DNA of 64,000 bases from contig JAPNXP010000017.1 of NCBI GenBank assembly GCA_028753945.1, positions 868,001 through 932,000 on the forward strand, written 5' to 3'. The stretch comes from Hexactinellida sp. DTS-2022. Lineage: Eukaryota > Porifera > Hexactinellida. Below are positions 47,638-57,720 of the stretch, in pieces (within the stretch, counting starts at the first letter, position 1; each line of letters opens with the position of its first letter). The notes under the pieces are model-generated. The model did not search any database. It had not been told where the DNA came from and saw only the letters and a list, made by a program, of their open reading frames with translations. Position numbers and translations under genes: made by a program.

Positions 47638-48656
47638 ACGCACTTTGACTGCAACAATATATTGGATATAGTGATAATTTAACCAAAAATCGCATGTCCC
47701 CACCATTATCACTATATTCATTATGTACTGTACTCAGGGGCGTAGGAATGGGGGGGGGCGTGCCCCCCCCCAACATCCAACACTGGGGGGCCTCCCCCCA
47801 CAATGAATTTACTATATATCATAAACATTTTATCTGCATATGCATATCGGGCATATACACTAACCGGAGAAAAGTATTTGAACAGCAATAATTTGTTTTT
47901 ATACATTCAAGCTTCTAGCAGCATAAGAGCATTGGTAGATTTATCAACACTGCTATTTACATAAACGATATGTAAAGTATAATAAAATAGGAACTTTTTT
48001 GAATTTACATATATATGGAGGTGTCAAACTCATTAACTATATAATTGGCTAATTAAATATATAATTTCCGATCATCAAGATGGAATGAGAATCCAGAAGT
48101 TCTGATTGCAGATTTGAATTCCACATGGTCGAATTACTATAGGTGCATGATTTCAAATCATCACGTTTATTTTCTAATGAATTACAGATACATTCCCCAT
48201 TGTGCCACATGTAGCACGTGGCAGATACTCTTATGCCACTTCATCAATATTCACTAAAATGACGTGAATTCAAAATATTTTTACTTTGCAAATATTGCAA
48301 GATATTTATAGTCACTTCATAGTAGTTTAAACAGCCGTTAATAAGTTACCAGACGACTATTGTGTCTGCATTCAAATGCCAATTGTTCAAATACTTTTGG
48401 CTGGTTAGTGTATGATGCGATTATTTTGAATTATTGAATACCTCTATTCACTGATTCGATCCATTTATAACGAAGCCACTGACTTGTTAATAGTTAAATA
48501 TTACAAACAGTGTTGAATCCATAGTATATTATATTTGTGGATATCATATATTTTTCCGAGAATAGCATAAGTCCATTTATTATTCTTTGATATACTTTTG
48601 AATTAGCTTTCAATTTCTAATTAAATTTGTTTTTGTGTGTTTTGGATTAAATTACT

Positions 48657-48790
48657 GTGTGCGAATTTGGTGTATTCGCGAATACACCAACAACTTGGTG
48701 TATTCGCGATTACACTGGTGTAAATGCGAATCAATAGATCACTAATTGATTCGTACTTACACTGGTGTAAGTACGAACTATTTGAATTAC
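48657..48790 (+). repeat. Left TIR with palindromes
   Basis: Contains the perfect 24-bp palindrome whose half is TTGGTGTATTCG. It also has TTCGTACTTACAC-TG-GTGTAAGTACGAA, a 13-bp stem with a 2-bp centre. It matches 51288-51383 in reverse complement, including GATTCGTACTTA and CGCGATTACACTGGTG. Confidence 0.75.
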
Positions 48791-48977
48791 AGATTTCTAA
48801 CAATTTAGTGGGAAATTTTTTTATTTGAATATCAATTAGATAATGACATTGGTAGAATATAGCTTTGCTTTGCGTGCATATTATGATGTAACACTTGTGA
48901 TTTGTTATAATATACGACATTTAGAACACTACTTAAAAATAAGTAATATAAATAAGACAATAGTTGTATAAATGTAA

Positions 48978-50408
48978 TTGTATCTAAACGCAATGAATGG
49001 CTCGGAAGAAAAGAGGCTTTTCCAGGAAAGTATTGAAAACGTGAGAAAGAACGTGAACTCTAAACTGTATTCTCGTCAGGATATTGAAGAAAAGATAAGG
49101 ACACTATCTTCAGCCAAGCCAAGCAGTGGAAAAGAACTTTCAAGATGGCATAGAACACGTCAGAGGTATACCACAGTACAATTCCAGACTTCATCAATTA
49201 TCTATCTGAGGGGCAAGAATGGCACAACAAACAAACGTGTAGTAGCATTAGAAGATCTCTATGATACTATTAAAAAGGTCCACGTTGATCAAAATGATAG
49301 TGGTAGGACCGGATTATATAAACGAATTTCATCACTGCATGGAGTTACAGAAAAGATTTGTCAGCTTTTCGTTTCCCACTGCAAGATATGCCAACTTAAG
49401 AAATCGAGGAAGTCCATAAATCCCTTGTTGTCAAACCCAAAACCTCTTCGTCATATTTATCTCGCGGACAAATTGTATTAATGACTTTTCAACTGTATTT
49501 CCTGAAGACAATGCACCCTATAAATGGCTTCTCGTATATCAAGACCATTTTACAAAGTTTGTCCGTCTACGTGCATTAGTGAATAAGACTGCTGAAGAAG
49601 TTGCAAACACTCTAATGGATTTTTTCTGCGATTTGGGAGCTCCGCTTACCCTTCAGAGTGATAATGGACAGGAGTTTAAAAATTCACTACTGTTTAACAT
49701 GCTGACTGAAAACTGGCCGTCAACAAAAATCATTAATGGGAAGCCGCGTCATCCTGAAACTCAAGGCTCAGTGGAAAGAGCTAATCAAGACATCAAACTT
49801 CACTTCACTGCCATGATGTTCGAGAACTCGGACAACTTTTGGGTTAAGTATGTCCGCCAAGTGAAATATAAGAAGAACACCAGCTTTCATAGCACAATTG
49901 GAATGACTCCGTTTCAAGCGCTTGTACAACAGTGTAAACCCCCTCTAGGCTCACAGAACTCGGTATTTCCATTGAAGCGATAGTTAACATCTGGAGTGAA
50001 GAAGATCTAGAACTCGTCACTGAGGAAATGAATAATCAATTTACTCCATTGATACCTGAAGAGTATGACACCTCTGTGAAGTCCATCACTAAGAAATACA
50101 GGACTCAGTCATTACTTTATATTCAAATCTAACTGAAAACCTGATGGGTGTAATAATGGATAAGATGAAGATCTGTATAGAATCGGTACTGATCAAGGAA
50201 AGTTGGAATCCAGGTATACACGCAATCAGTTTGATGTTTGTCAGACAAAGTTCCAGAAAATTTATTCTCTTCCTGATGCTATAATTTCGCAGACCACAGC
50301 AATGAAAATGCATCAATGTTCGTCCTGCAATCTTCTAAGGGTAAGAATTGCTCAAATTTAAGATGTTCCTACAGAAGATCGAAGATGAGTTGCAATTCAA
50401 GGTGCCAT
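48978..50408 (+). pseudogene. KRBA2-like integrase, nearly full length, frameshifted
   Basis: The product would be a DDE integrase/transposase. The first 167 codons (from 48978) hold a charged N-terminus and an integrase zinc-binding region (VHVDQNDSGR... HCKIC). A frameshift near 49465 leads into the rve core: YKWLLVYQDHFTKF, LQSDNGQEF (second Asp) and GKPRHPETQGSVERAN (catalytic Glu), with WPSTKIINGK between the last two as in the copy at 6400. A second frameshift near 49945 leads to TELGISIEAI and SEEDLE, then RNQFDVCQTKF (about 50226). The tail is Cys-rich (KNCSNLRCSYRR, CNSRCH), typical of this family. At 50408 a hAT-like element interrupts it; the frame appears to resume at 51126. Gene identity is firm; function is lost. 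Confidence 0.85.
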
Positions 50409-51117
50409 CAAGGTTGGATTCGGTTAACCGGTTAACGGTTGGAGATTTTATTAACCAGTTAGCCGGTGTGTTGAATACCAGCAGAGTTATTGGGAAATTA
50501 ATGTATAAGTATTAAATTTTTTTGAAATTTATCAGAATATTTTAGTCCTAAATCCAATTCTCATCACCACTTAATAAATTTTCTTAGACAACATTGATTT
50601 AAATTTACCTAAAGCACGAAATGTATCAGTTAATATACTTATGCGGTTATACTTTATACAACTGAGTCTTATTCTGTAGTATAATCAAATTTTTATAAAG
50701 GATTTATTGTATTGAATAGGATGGGCGGTTAACCGTTGCGAGAAATCGAATTGTAACCGTAGCCCAGGGGTTTATCTAGGTGCCTGGCCGGCACTTTTAG
50801 TGCTGACCAGGCATCAGTTGTGGTCAAAAAGTGCGTGATTTTCGATTTTATTTAGGTGCCGGGTTGGCACTTAATTATGTGCCGGGTGTATGGTCAGATT
50901 TTCTGGTCCAGAAATGATTGGATAAACAACAGTTTGTGCACCGTAGCAGTTTACCTCCTTAAAATAGTGCCGCATCATTGTATTATATTGATTTTGTATT
51001 ATGGCTAATACCTCTAGGGTGCCGGAAAATCTCTACCTCCATAATAAGGTGCCAGCCACGAAAATCCTAGATAAACCCCTGCCGTAGCTTCAGATCGGTT
51101 AACCAACCCCACCCTTG
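50409..51117. mobile_element. hAT-like element with GGTTAACC motifs, itself interrupted
   Basis: Ends CAAGGTTGGATTCGGTTAAC and, reversed, CAAGGGTGGGGTTGGTTAAC. Repeats of GGTTAACCG occur near both ends. Flanks GGTGCCAT and GGTACCAT suggest an 8-bp target duplication with one difference. A second element (50765-51081) is nested inside. Confidence 0.65.
50765..51081. mobile_element. hAT-type MITE, TIR CAGGGGTTTATCTAGG
   Basis: Perfect 16-bp inverted ends (CAGGGGTTTATCTAGG and CCTAGATAAACCCCTG). Flanking 8-mers CCGTAGCC and CCGTAGCT match at 7 of 8. The interior repeats GGTGCCGG/GGCACTT and has no ORF. A piece of the same end (GGATAAACCCCTGG) is seen near 57529. Confidence 0.85.
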
Positions 51118-51287
51118 GTACCATAATGGGAAAGCTTGAGAAATAAGCTCATCTAGATATCTAGATTTTTTTCTTGGTTAGTATTTTAGCATTAATTTGC
51201 AAAGAACCTTCCTTCACTCCTAAATATGGGTGTTTTTCCGTTGTTTGAAATTAATTATGATACAATTAGATATTCAATAGTTCGTAA

Positions 51288-51383
51288 TTTCACCAGTGTA
51301 TAAGTACGAATCAACTAGTCATCTATTGATTCGCACTTACACCAGTGTAATCGCGAATACACCAAATTCGTACTTACACTGCA
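51288..51383 (-). repeat. Right TIR of the KRBA2-type element
   Basis: Reverse complement of the left TIR with about 10-15% divergence by eye. It lacks one of the two GTGTATTCGCG copies present on the left. Confidence 0.75.
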
Positions 51384-51389
51384 ACATTA

Positions 51390-51688
51390 ATATACAATAG
51401 ATTAAAGCAAATAAAATAAATAAGGAATCTGTTTGAATTAGCTAAATTAACCGTGGATAATATTGCTAATTTAATTAATTATTTAAATGATAATTACTTC
51501 TAAGTATTTGATGAATTACATTGATCTCAAACATGGTTCAAGAAAAAACTTACAATTTATCATCCGATAAATAGGTCTTAACACCCTGAGGCGTTGATGA
51601 TATGCTAAAAAATCCAAAATTGATGCTGTGCCGACAGCATTTTCCTTATTTTTAGAAACATCTTTCTGCACAGCTGTAATTTTGGATT
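51390..51688 (+). repeat. Old hairpin unit (F2/E2 remnant), H at 51611-51688
   Basis: Diverged F2 middle (CCGTGGATAATATTGCTAA) and E2 (CACCCTGAGGCGTTGATGA). Most of the H loop and one arm segment are deleted, but both outer stems (AATCCAAAATTG, TAATTTTGGATT) remain. Confidence 0.7.
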
Positions 51689-52087
51689 ATTTAATTGTTT
51701 TACTAGGGGTTATTGAGTGTGCTGAATTCATATATTGTAGCGAAATCTGTTTAAATTCATATTTATTCAATTGATAGACTTAATAAATTGAACTATTGTG
51801 CTATATTATTAATAAATTTAATAATTATGGTGCTGTATTATTAATAAATTAAATAATTATTTGTACTAACTAGCTAAATGTTATTTATCTCAGAGGCAAT
51901 GCATGATAGAAACAAAAATCCAATTTGCACGTCATTACCTTGAGGTAATTATGAAATGGAGAGAAAAACAAAAATTACAACTGTGGTGACAGCATTTTGT
52001 TATGGAGGCTCTATCAATTAACCAACCAACAACATATACAACTTCAAATAGAATATCCTGTCAACACAGCTGTAATTTCGATATTTA
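51689..52087 (+). repeat. Old hairpin unit, H at about 51970-52087
   Basis: Diverged unit with GGGGTTATTGAGTGTGCTGA and a decayed hairpin (ACAACTGTGGTGACAGCATT left, CACAGCTGTAATTTCG right). Clearly older than the 9-47 kb array. Confidence 0.6.
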
Positions 52088-52235
52088 TTTTTTCGTCTAA
52101 ATCTGGGAAAATTCATAATTATTTGTATATAACAATGGAATTATCTGTTCAGATTAGCGATGGAGTACTGTATTTAATATTTGATCATTGTAAAAAAGCT
52201 GCGTAATTATACTAATTATCTAATCTCAATATTAT

Positions 52236-52249
52236 TTCTTTTTACATAG
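52236..52249 (+). other. 3' splice site before the nuclear-receptor exon
   Basis: A pyrimidine-rich stretch ending TTTTTACATAG. The exon that follows is open only in the phase that takes one base of its first codon from the previous exon. Confidence 0.7.
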
Positions 52250-52500
52250 ATGCTAAAGGTTTAAGTGGGGACACCAAATCTCGCGTCTGTCAACTTCAAC
52301 AAGACACACTTGTGTCCTTAGAGAACTACATTGTGGAACATTACGCGACTCAAGTTAGCCGATTAGGGAAGATATTGCTAAGACTTCCAGCATTACGTGA
52401 CATCACAACAGAAGTGCATAACTATTTAATGAAGCAGAGTTCTTCAGGACAATCTAAAATAGATCCTTTTCTACTAGATATGGCTAACCAAAACATTTAA
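52250..52500 (+). CDS. Nuclear receptor (NR2-like) ligand-binding domain, last exon
   Basis: About 83 codons ending in TAA at 52498. It encodes the C-terminal part of a nuclear-receptor ligand-binding domain: a GLSG turn, then LQQDTLVSLENYI, then the dimer-interface signature LGKILLRLPALR (RXR/COUP/TLL-type receptors have FGKLLLRLPALR), and a C-terminal AF-2-like helix IDPFLLDM. Such receptors are transcription factors that bind DNA as homo- or heterodimers. The spacing fits helices 9-12. Upstream exons (zinc fingers, the rest of the domain) were not found, so they lie outside the window or beyond the repeats. There is no frameshift or stop and no sign of retrocopying (the intron boundary is preserved), so this is probably a live host gene. 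The subfamily (NR2E, NR2F or a divergent NR2) cannot be settled from this exon. Confidence 0.85.
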
Positions 52501-53548
52501 CAATCATTAGCTCTCTGTATCATTCTCCGTGCGAGTCGTGCTCAACAAAGCGTGAATGCTCAAAATATTTCCCGAGGACTTGTTATCATCATTCAAGATG
52601 ACCTAAATAATATATATATATATATATATTATTTATATATATATATATATGTATATATATGTCACTTTTAGTCATGTTCTAGTCTGTTATATATTAATTT
52701 TGAATTTTAATAGGATTTATTTATACTTATAAGCCCCTTGCATATTGTTTTCATGGTAACTATCATTCTAACTTGTATTTTTACTTTTGATGTTGTCTTT
52801 TTAGTTTTTCATTATTTTGATAGGGATGTTCTACATATTCTGCTAATAGCATTTATGTATATAATTTATTTACTTTGTTTTATTTCAGTTGTATTTACAT
52901 TATTTTGTATTAATTTATTATATATAAATATATATATATGTATGCATCTAAATTTCGTTCCTTTACTAATTTTGCTTAGCACTTTACATTTATCTTTCTA
53001 ATACTACTAATTTATTTCAGTTCCAAATAAACTAAAAACTATAAATTATAGTATCCCTGATGTGAAAAACCGGTAAATATTTCTATAAACTAGATAATCT
53101 TTCGAAATTTACACTGTACTAAACACAGTTATAAACAGGTGGTAACCGTTATATACAGTTTTATAGCCTTCAAAGGAACAAAGAATGGTTTCAACTGGCC
53201 GTGTTGAGCAGGTGACCGCTATGTACAGTTGAAAGAGTATAGAAGTTCATTTCCACTCCACTTGTTAATTCAAATAATACTTGAAATAATTTTTTGGTGA
53301 ATCAAGCAAACGCTCGTGAATCTTGACCCCGATATGATTAGTTCTACAAAATTAATGCTTAGGTAAAACTGAACTTTATCTGGAACAAGGAAAATTATCA
53401 CATCTTTATAATTAAAGTAGAGAACCAGATAGAATGATTAATTTACAGGCTTAAACTCCAATGATTTTAATGTAAATACGTAGGTTGTATCATCAAAATT
53501 TAAGCATCTGTTGCTGGCCTGTAACAATTCCATTATTATTGGTGTGAC
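52501..53548 (+). other. 3' UTR and downstream spacer of the receptor gene
   Basis: A (TA)n microsatellite (52610-52660) and AT-rich DNA. An 87-codon hydrophobic frame (52738-53001) is compositional. Beyond the AATAAA at 53026 nothing is recognisable until the foldback element. Confidence 0.5.
53026..53031 (+). promoter_or_regulatory. Possible polyadenylation signal AATAAA
   Basis: A canonical hexamer 526 bp past the stop codon of the receptor exon. In AT-rich DNA this can occur by chance. Confidence 0.4.
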
Positions 53549-54330
53549 CAGGGACTTCTTTAATATAGGGAGAGGGACTGTAAACTTTGTTTACGGTAAA
53601 TTAACGTAGGCCGAAACAGTATTGTGTACTTATTGATATCCCGTAATCCGCTAATGCTAGACACAGGAAATGTATTATTGTCGTATAGGAAGTCCTACTT
53701 TGGGAGTCCAACGGTCATATTGGTTTATCGAAAATATTTGTGGAATGTAATGTATGCGATGTTCACACCTTTCCATATATGGTAATATTGTTAAAATCTC
53801 GAGATTAGTTTTATACATATGAAATGTATTATTGTCGTATAGGAAGTCCTACTTTGAGAGTCCAACGGTCATTTTTGTTTATCGAAAATAATAGTGGAAT
53901 GTAATGTATGCGATGTTCACACCTTTCCATATATGGTAATATTGTTAAAATCTCGAGATTAGTTAGCTTTATACATATGAAATGTATTATTGTCGTATAG
54001 GAAGTCCTACTTTGGGAGTCCAACGGTCATTTTTGTTTATCGAAAATAATAGTGGAATGTAAGTTATGCGATGTTTACACCTTTCCATATATGGTAATAT
54101 TATTAAAATCTCGAGATCAGTTAACTTCATGCATATGAAATTTATTATTGGCGAATGGGAAATGTGATTTCATATTTAGGGACTCAATAGATCACATTGA
54201 TTTACCTAAGGCGTTTCCCTTAGCCTATATTATTATTTTGGCACTCCACAGGTAGATTGCAGACCCCTGTTTTGTAGTTTAGCTAATTCTTACCTCTCAG
54301 ATATCTGTAATTATGTTGTTTATTAAAAAA
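53549..54330 (+). mobile_element. CAGGGACTTC foldback element, left half with three ~158-bp sub-repeats
   Basis: Starts CAGGGACTTCTTTAATATAG like the complete element at 57721. It carries three tandem ~158-bp sub-repeats (starting near 53665, 53820 and 53979; each has TGTATTATTGTCGTATAGG and CACACCTTTCCATATATGG) and a shorter fourth. It ends around TATCTGTAATTATGTTG and lacks the right arm. Confidence 0.75.
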
Positions 54331-54427
54331 ATCTTGATAAGTTTCTTTCAATTCTATTCCTTTATATTCTGACTAATCCTAATGATTATGATAAATAATT
54401 TCAGAGTATGGATTATTTACTATCTTA

Positions 54428-54710
54428 TAGAGGTCGAAACGGGCCTGAATTCTAGGCCCGAGCCCGCCCGAAGTCCTCAACCCAGGCCCGAGGCCCGGCC
54501 CGGCCCGACGCACTCAGGCCCGAAGCCCGGCCCGGCCCGCACGAGCTTCGGGCTCGGGCCGGGCTTGCGACCTCTAATATACGTTAGAAGTCGCAACGGG
54601 CCTGAATTCTAGGCCCTAGCCCGACCCGAAGTCCTCAACCCAGGCCCGGCTTGGCCCGACGCACTCAGGCCCGAAGCCCGGCCCGGCCCGCATCGGGCTT
54701 GCGACTTCTA
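54428..54710. mobile_element. Tandem pair of GC-rich MITEs sharing one target duplication
   Basis: Two related elements, 54428-54576 (TAGAGGTCG...CGACCTCTA) and 54585-54710 (TAGAAGTCG...CGACTTCTA), separated by the 8-mer ATATACGT. The pair is flanked by an exact 8-bp repeat CTATCTTA (54420-54427 and 54711-54718). Interiors are GGCCCGA-type repeats. The 8-bp duplication suggests hAT. Confidence 0.8.
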
Positions 54711-54920
54711 CTATCTTAATTAATTTATCATAATCATAGGATTATAGTGGGGTCAAAAATCAAGATTCCGTGACCAACCTCTGGCTAGTTAAGTTTTATG
54801 CCTGATTCTGATACTTTAGGATATATCTCGCGATTTAAGCTCCCATGCCGCTCTGGAAAGTTTGGGCAAACATTTTTATAGCGACAAATTCAAAGGTCCT
54901 CCGGCAATCATTTTGAAAAA

Positions 54921-55123
54921 TTAAGGCCCCTATCTGAACATTTCATAAATTGAGATTAGAGTGTTTTTGAACAGTATACAATAAGTAGTAGCTGCACTGA
55001 AAATTTCAAATCAATCGAGACTATACTTTTAATGTAATAACCTTTTGAAGATTCTTACGTCATTTGTCACCATGGGAGGTCCATCTAATCTCAATTTATG
55101 AAATGTTCAGATAGGGGCCTTAA
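54921..55123. repeat. Perfect 40-bp inverted repeat, 123-bp spacer
   Basis: 54921-54960 and 55084-55123 are exact reverse complements (arm starts TTAAGGCCCCTATCTGAACA). There is no ORF. It lies inside sequence that continues into a minus-strand Helitron-like 5' end, so it may be part of that element. Confidence 0.9.
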
Positions 55124-55189
55124 ATTCTCAGATTTTTCTCTCTTAAAGGGCGCGAATTGTGTGCGATTAAGTGAATTTTCAGAGTTCTC

Positions 55190-55394
55190 GAAATGTGACA
55201 ATGACGTCATAACTTGTCGAGGTGTGAGAAATTTTTAGTGGAAACCTCAACTTGTTGGCGGGTACCAAAAGTTATCCCTATATGCCAAAAATTACATTTG
55301 GAAACCGTCCACTTTCTTCAATCAACTCGTAACATACAAACAAATATATACACACACCCACATATACAGGCTTGTGTTTTAATAGTATAGATAG
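55190..55394 (-). mobile_element. Helitron-like 5' end, minus strand
   Basis: In reverse it reads GTGTGTATATATTTGTTTGT, then GATTGAAGAAAGTGG and TAATTTTTGGCATATAGGG. This is the same order as the plus-strand element starting at 55395, so two such 5' ends face away from each other here. Confidence 0.4.
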
Positions 55395-56188
55395 ATATGT
55401 GTGTTTACATTTGTTTGTAAGTACAGAATTGATTGAAGAAACTACCCACAGGGATAATTTTTGGCATACAGGGGTATTTTGAGTCTGGCTCGGGCAAGTT
55501 CGAGTCTTGAACGAAAATTCAACCTTCCATGGAATTATGACGTAATTGTCAGATTTGTCACATTTTTTGAAAGTCTGATAATCCACCTAATTGCTTAAAA
55601 TTCACACTCCATGCGAGCTAGAAACAGGCTTGTCAAAAGGTCCCGCATTGTCAGGTCAGGTCAGGTCAGGTCTCGTATACAATATTTACGGTCAGGTCAG
55701 GTCAGGTCTTGGTGGAAAAAAATTCATACAGGTCAGGTCAGGTCAGGTCTTTCACATTCTCAGGTCATTTCAGGTCAATTTCAGGTCATTTTCAGGTCAA
55801 AAAAGTTCAGGTCAGGTCAGGTCAAAATCATGCAAAATTAGGTTCAGGTCAGGTCAGGTCAAGGCATTCAGAAAATATGTTCAGGTCACTCAAAGGTCAT
55901 GTCAGGTCAGGTCATGACCTGACCTTTTGACAAGCCTGGCTAGAAACGTGTAAACTTAATGCAATATGTACATTAATAGTACCAATATATTCCTCACCCA
56001 AAATCAGAAATATGCTTACTCATTGTCAAAATATCACATCATCATGATTCATGATAATACAAAAAAATACTTTTATTCTAAATAATTTTATCTTTCGAGA
56101 TGCCGAGTGCAACACACAACAAACGCGAAGCGATTGTTGTGTTGGGTGACACACATCGCGAAGCGACGGAACAAGCGTAGCGCGCTAG
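55395..56188 (+). mobile_element. Helitron-like element ending in hairpin + CTAG
   Basis: 5' part TAGATATGTGTGTTTACATT...GATTGAAGAAACTACCC. The 3' end has a hairpin (ACAACAA-ACGCGAAGCGA-TTGTTGT) and terminates GCGCTAG (56185-56188 is CTAG), followed by T, as canonical Helitrons do. A hAT MITE (55625-55938) is inserted in it. No ORF. Confidence 0.55.
55625..55938. mobile_element. hAT-type MITE filled with (AGGTC)n
   Basis: Perfect 18-bp TIRs CAGGCTTGTCAAAAGGTC, with an exact 8-bp target duplication GCTAGAAA (55617-55624 and 55939-55946). The interior is a series of AGGTCAGGTC runs with short spacers; the AGGTC motif is the inner part of the TIR itself. Confidence 0.92.
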
Positions 56189-57008
56189 TTATTAATAAAC
56201 TGAATAATTATTGATAATAATTAGTTGATTATCATTAATCTCAGAGATGACACAAGGTAGAGACAAATTTTAAATTACCAATTGATTATTATGCCATGTA
56301 ACACCCAGAGATGCAGCGGTCCGGAAATTTCATGGACCGGACCGGACCGTCATGATTTTTTCTGGACAGTCCGGACCGGTCCAGACCGTATGATCAAAAT
56401 ATTGGATCGGTCTGGACCGGTCCAGACCGATGAACCGGTCCAGACCGTTGAACCGGTCCAGACCGATGGACCGGTCCAGACCGTTATATCGTTAATTTGG
56501 ACCGGTCCAGACCGCACTTGAAAACAAGCAGACCGGTCGGTCCGGTCCGGTCCCGGTCTGGACCGCAGTCCGGTCCAGACCGCTGCATCTCTGGTAACAC
56601 CTCAACATATTGGTCTTAACTTCTTGAGGCTTGAGGTGTTGATGATATCGTCAAAAAAATGTGTTTTAATTTTGTAAATTCGATATTTCGAATGTCTTGA
56701 TTGGCGTTGTATTATCACCCAACATGCACAGAAAAATGCTGACTCACCACCTATTATATTTATACTAAAACTAGAATATCTCTGGATTGAAGTAAGCTAT
56801 AAGGAAGCTTCCAGCACACTAAGGATCGTTACTTCCCAAAACACCATTCTGAAATGTATTAACACCTTTATAGTGATGGTTACATACAAAAAATCTGAAA
56901 TTACAGCTGTGCCAACATCATTTTCTTTTGGGCACTACCAATCCACCAACCACCAAAATGTAGTGCCTCCAAAAGAAAATGCTGTCGGCACAGCTGTAAT
57001 TTTAGATT
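56189..57008 (+). repeat. Old hairpin unit (E1), interrupted by a MITE, H at 56892-57008
   Basis: Diverged E1 (GATATCGTCAAAAAAATGTG, CACCCAACATGC). H differs from the array consensus in both arms in a matched way: ATTACAGCTGTGCC pairs with GGCACAGCTGTAAT, and CATTTTCTTTTGG with CCAAAAGAAAATG. Confidence 0.8.
56306..56593. mobile_element. hAT-type MITE filled with GGTCCAGACC palindromes
   Basis: TIRs CAGAGATGCAGCGGTCC(GG) and, at the right, CCAGACCGCTGCATCTCTG. The 8-bp target duplication GTAACACC is exact (56298-56305 and 56594-56601). The interior is an array of ACCGGTCCAGACCG motifs. It was inserted into an old hairpin unit. Confidence 0.92.
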
Positions 57009-57230
57009 TTAAAGATCCAGAGCAATAAAGAACGCGCCCAAAGAATGGCGCACCAGGTGCGCGCTCCTTTTAAATTTGAGGAGCGGAAGCTGGAGTGCTC
57101 TCCAATTTTTGGGAGCGCGTTCACTCCTTTTTCAAATATCACTATTCCAATACAAAATTACCTAAATAATATTGTAATCACGAAACATCGATAGATTGGA
57201 TAATTGCAGCAGTCAGAAGGAAATTGGTTT
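57009..57230. mobile_element. MITE with GAGCGCGCTCC motifs, copy 2 (partial)
   Basis: Shares CTCCTTTTAAATTTGAGGAGCG, CACTCCTTTTTCAAATATCAC-like text and CACGAAACATCGATAGATTG with 20818-21235. The right half is missing. Confidence 0.55.
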
Positions 57231-57720
57231 TGTAATTGAGTATAACTAGAAACTAGTGGATTGATAGATAACATATATATATATATAAGTGTCCTTTTAT
57301 CTCGAGATCTACAGACACCGATTAAAAAGTCGACTTTTTTTCAACACAATTTAGGTAAAAATAGCTCGATTCCCTATAAGGAAATTCACCATAAAAGTGT
57401 GTTTTTAAGGAGTATTTTGTCTGTATTTCTGGAGATATACAGACAATTTCTACCAGTATAATATATAAAGTCCCTATATCCAAAATTTATTTTTATATTC
57501 GGCAAAAAAAAAGCTCCATACGACCTAGGATAAACCCCTGGCTAATTAGTTCGACTTTTTGATATAGTGTTTACTGTCACACTACTGGAGTGACTAGTCG
57601 GAATTTTCTGGAAATATTGAACATTCCAGAAAATACTGACTTGTCACTCGAGTATGTGTAAATGCGAACATGAGATCAAAAATCGAACTTTATCGCCCCT
57701 AACTAGATAGTTAGTAGTAC
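57231..57720. other. No gene; small inverted repeats
   Basis: 57600-57660 contains an imperfect inverted repeat (GAATTTTCTGGAA and TTCCAGAAAATAC within GTCACACTACTGG/TTGTCACTCGAG). Otherwise AT-rich with no domain-bearing frame. Confidence 0.4.

Larger units (their letters stand above)
46871..48655. other. No gene; small palindromes and MITE ends
   Basis: Holds the hairpins at 46932-46976 and 47591-47637, an inverted copy (47108-47140) of the sequence at 23846-23880, a stretch rich in GGGATTCC (47160-47230), and a one-ended hAT-like CAGGGGCGTAGGAATG with long G and C runs (47736-47805). Translations show no recognisable protein. Confidence 0.5.
48656..51383 (+). mobile_element. Ginger-like transposon carrying a KRBA2-type integrase
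   Basis: Two inverted ~100-130 bp ends (48657-48790 and 51288-51383) enclose an integrase gene related to KRBA2. Outer ends read TGTGTGCGAATTTGGTG and, reversed, TGTAAGTACGAATTTGGTG. DNA transposons with a Gypsy-type integrase and TGT-starting TIRs are known as Ginger elements; that assignment is by analogy. Two nested insertions (50409-51117) sit in its 3' part. No short target duplication was evident. Confidence 0.65.

Noticed and set aside
47612..47906. Overlapping frames around the G/C runs near 47750
   Set aside because: Low-complexity G and C tracts inside a one-ended hAT-like fragment; no recognisable protein.
52738..53001. 87-codon hydrophobic frame after the receptor exon
   Set aside because: T-rich 3' UTR sequence gives Phe/Leu/Ile by composition; no signal or domain.
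55591..56521. Frames with RSGQV or GPDRT repeats
   Set aside because: Translations of the AGGTC and GGTCCAGACC arrays inside two MITEs.
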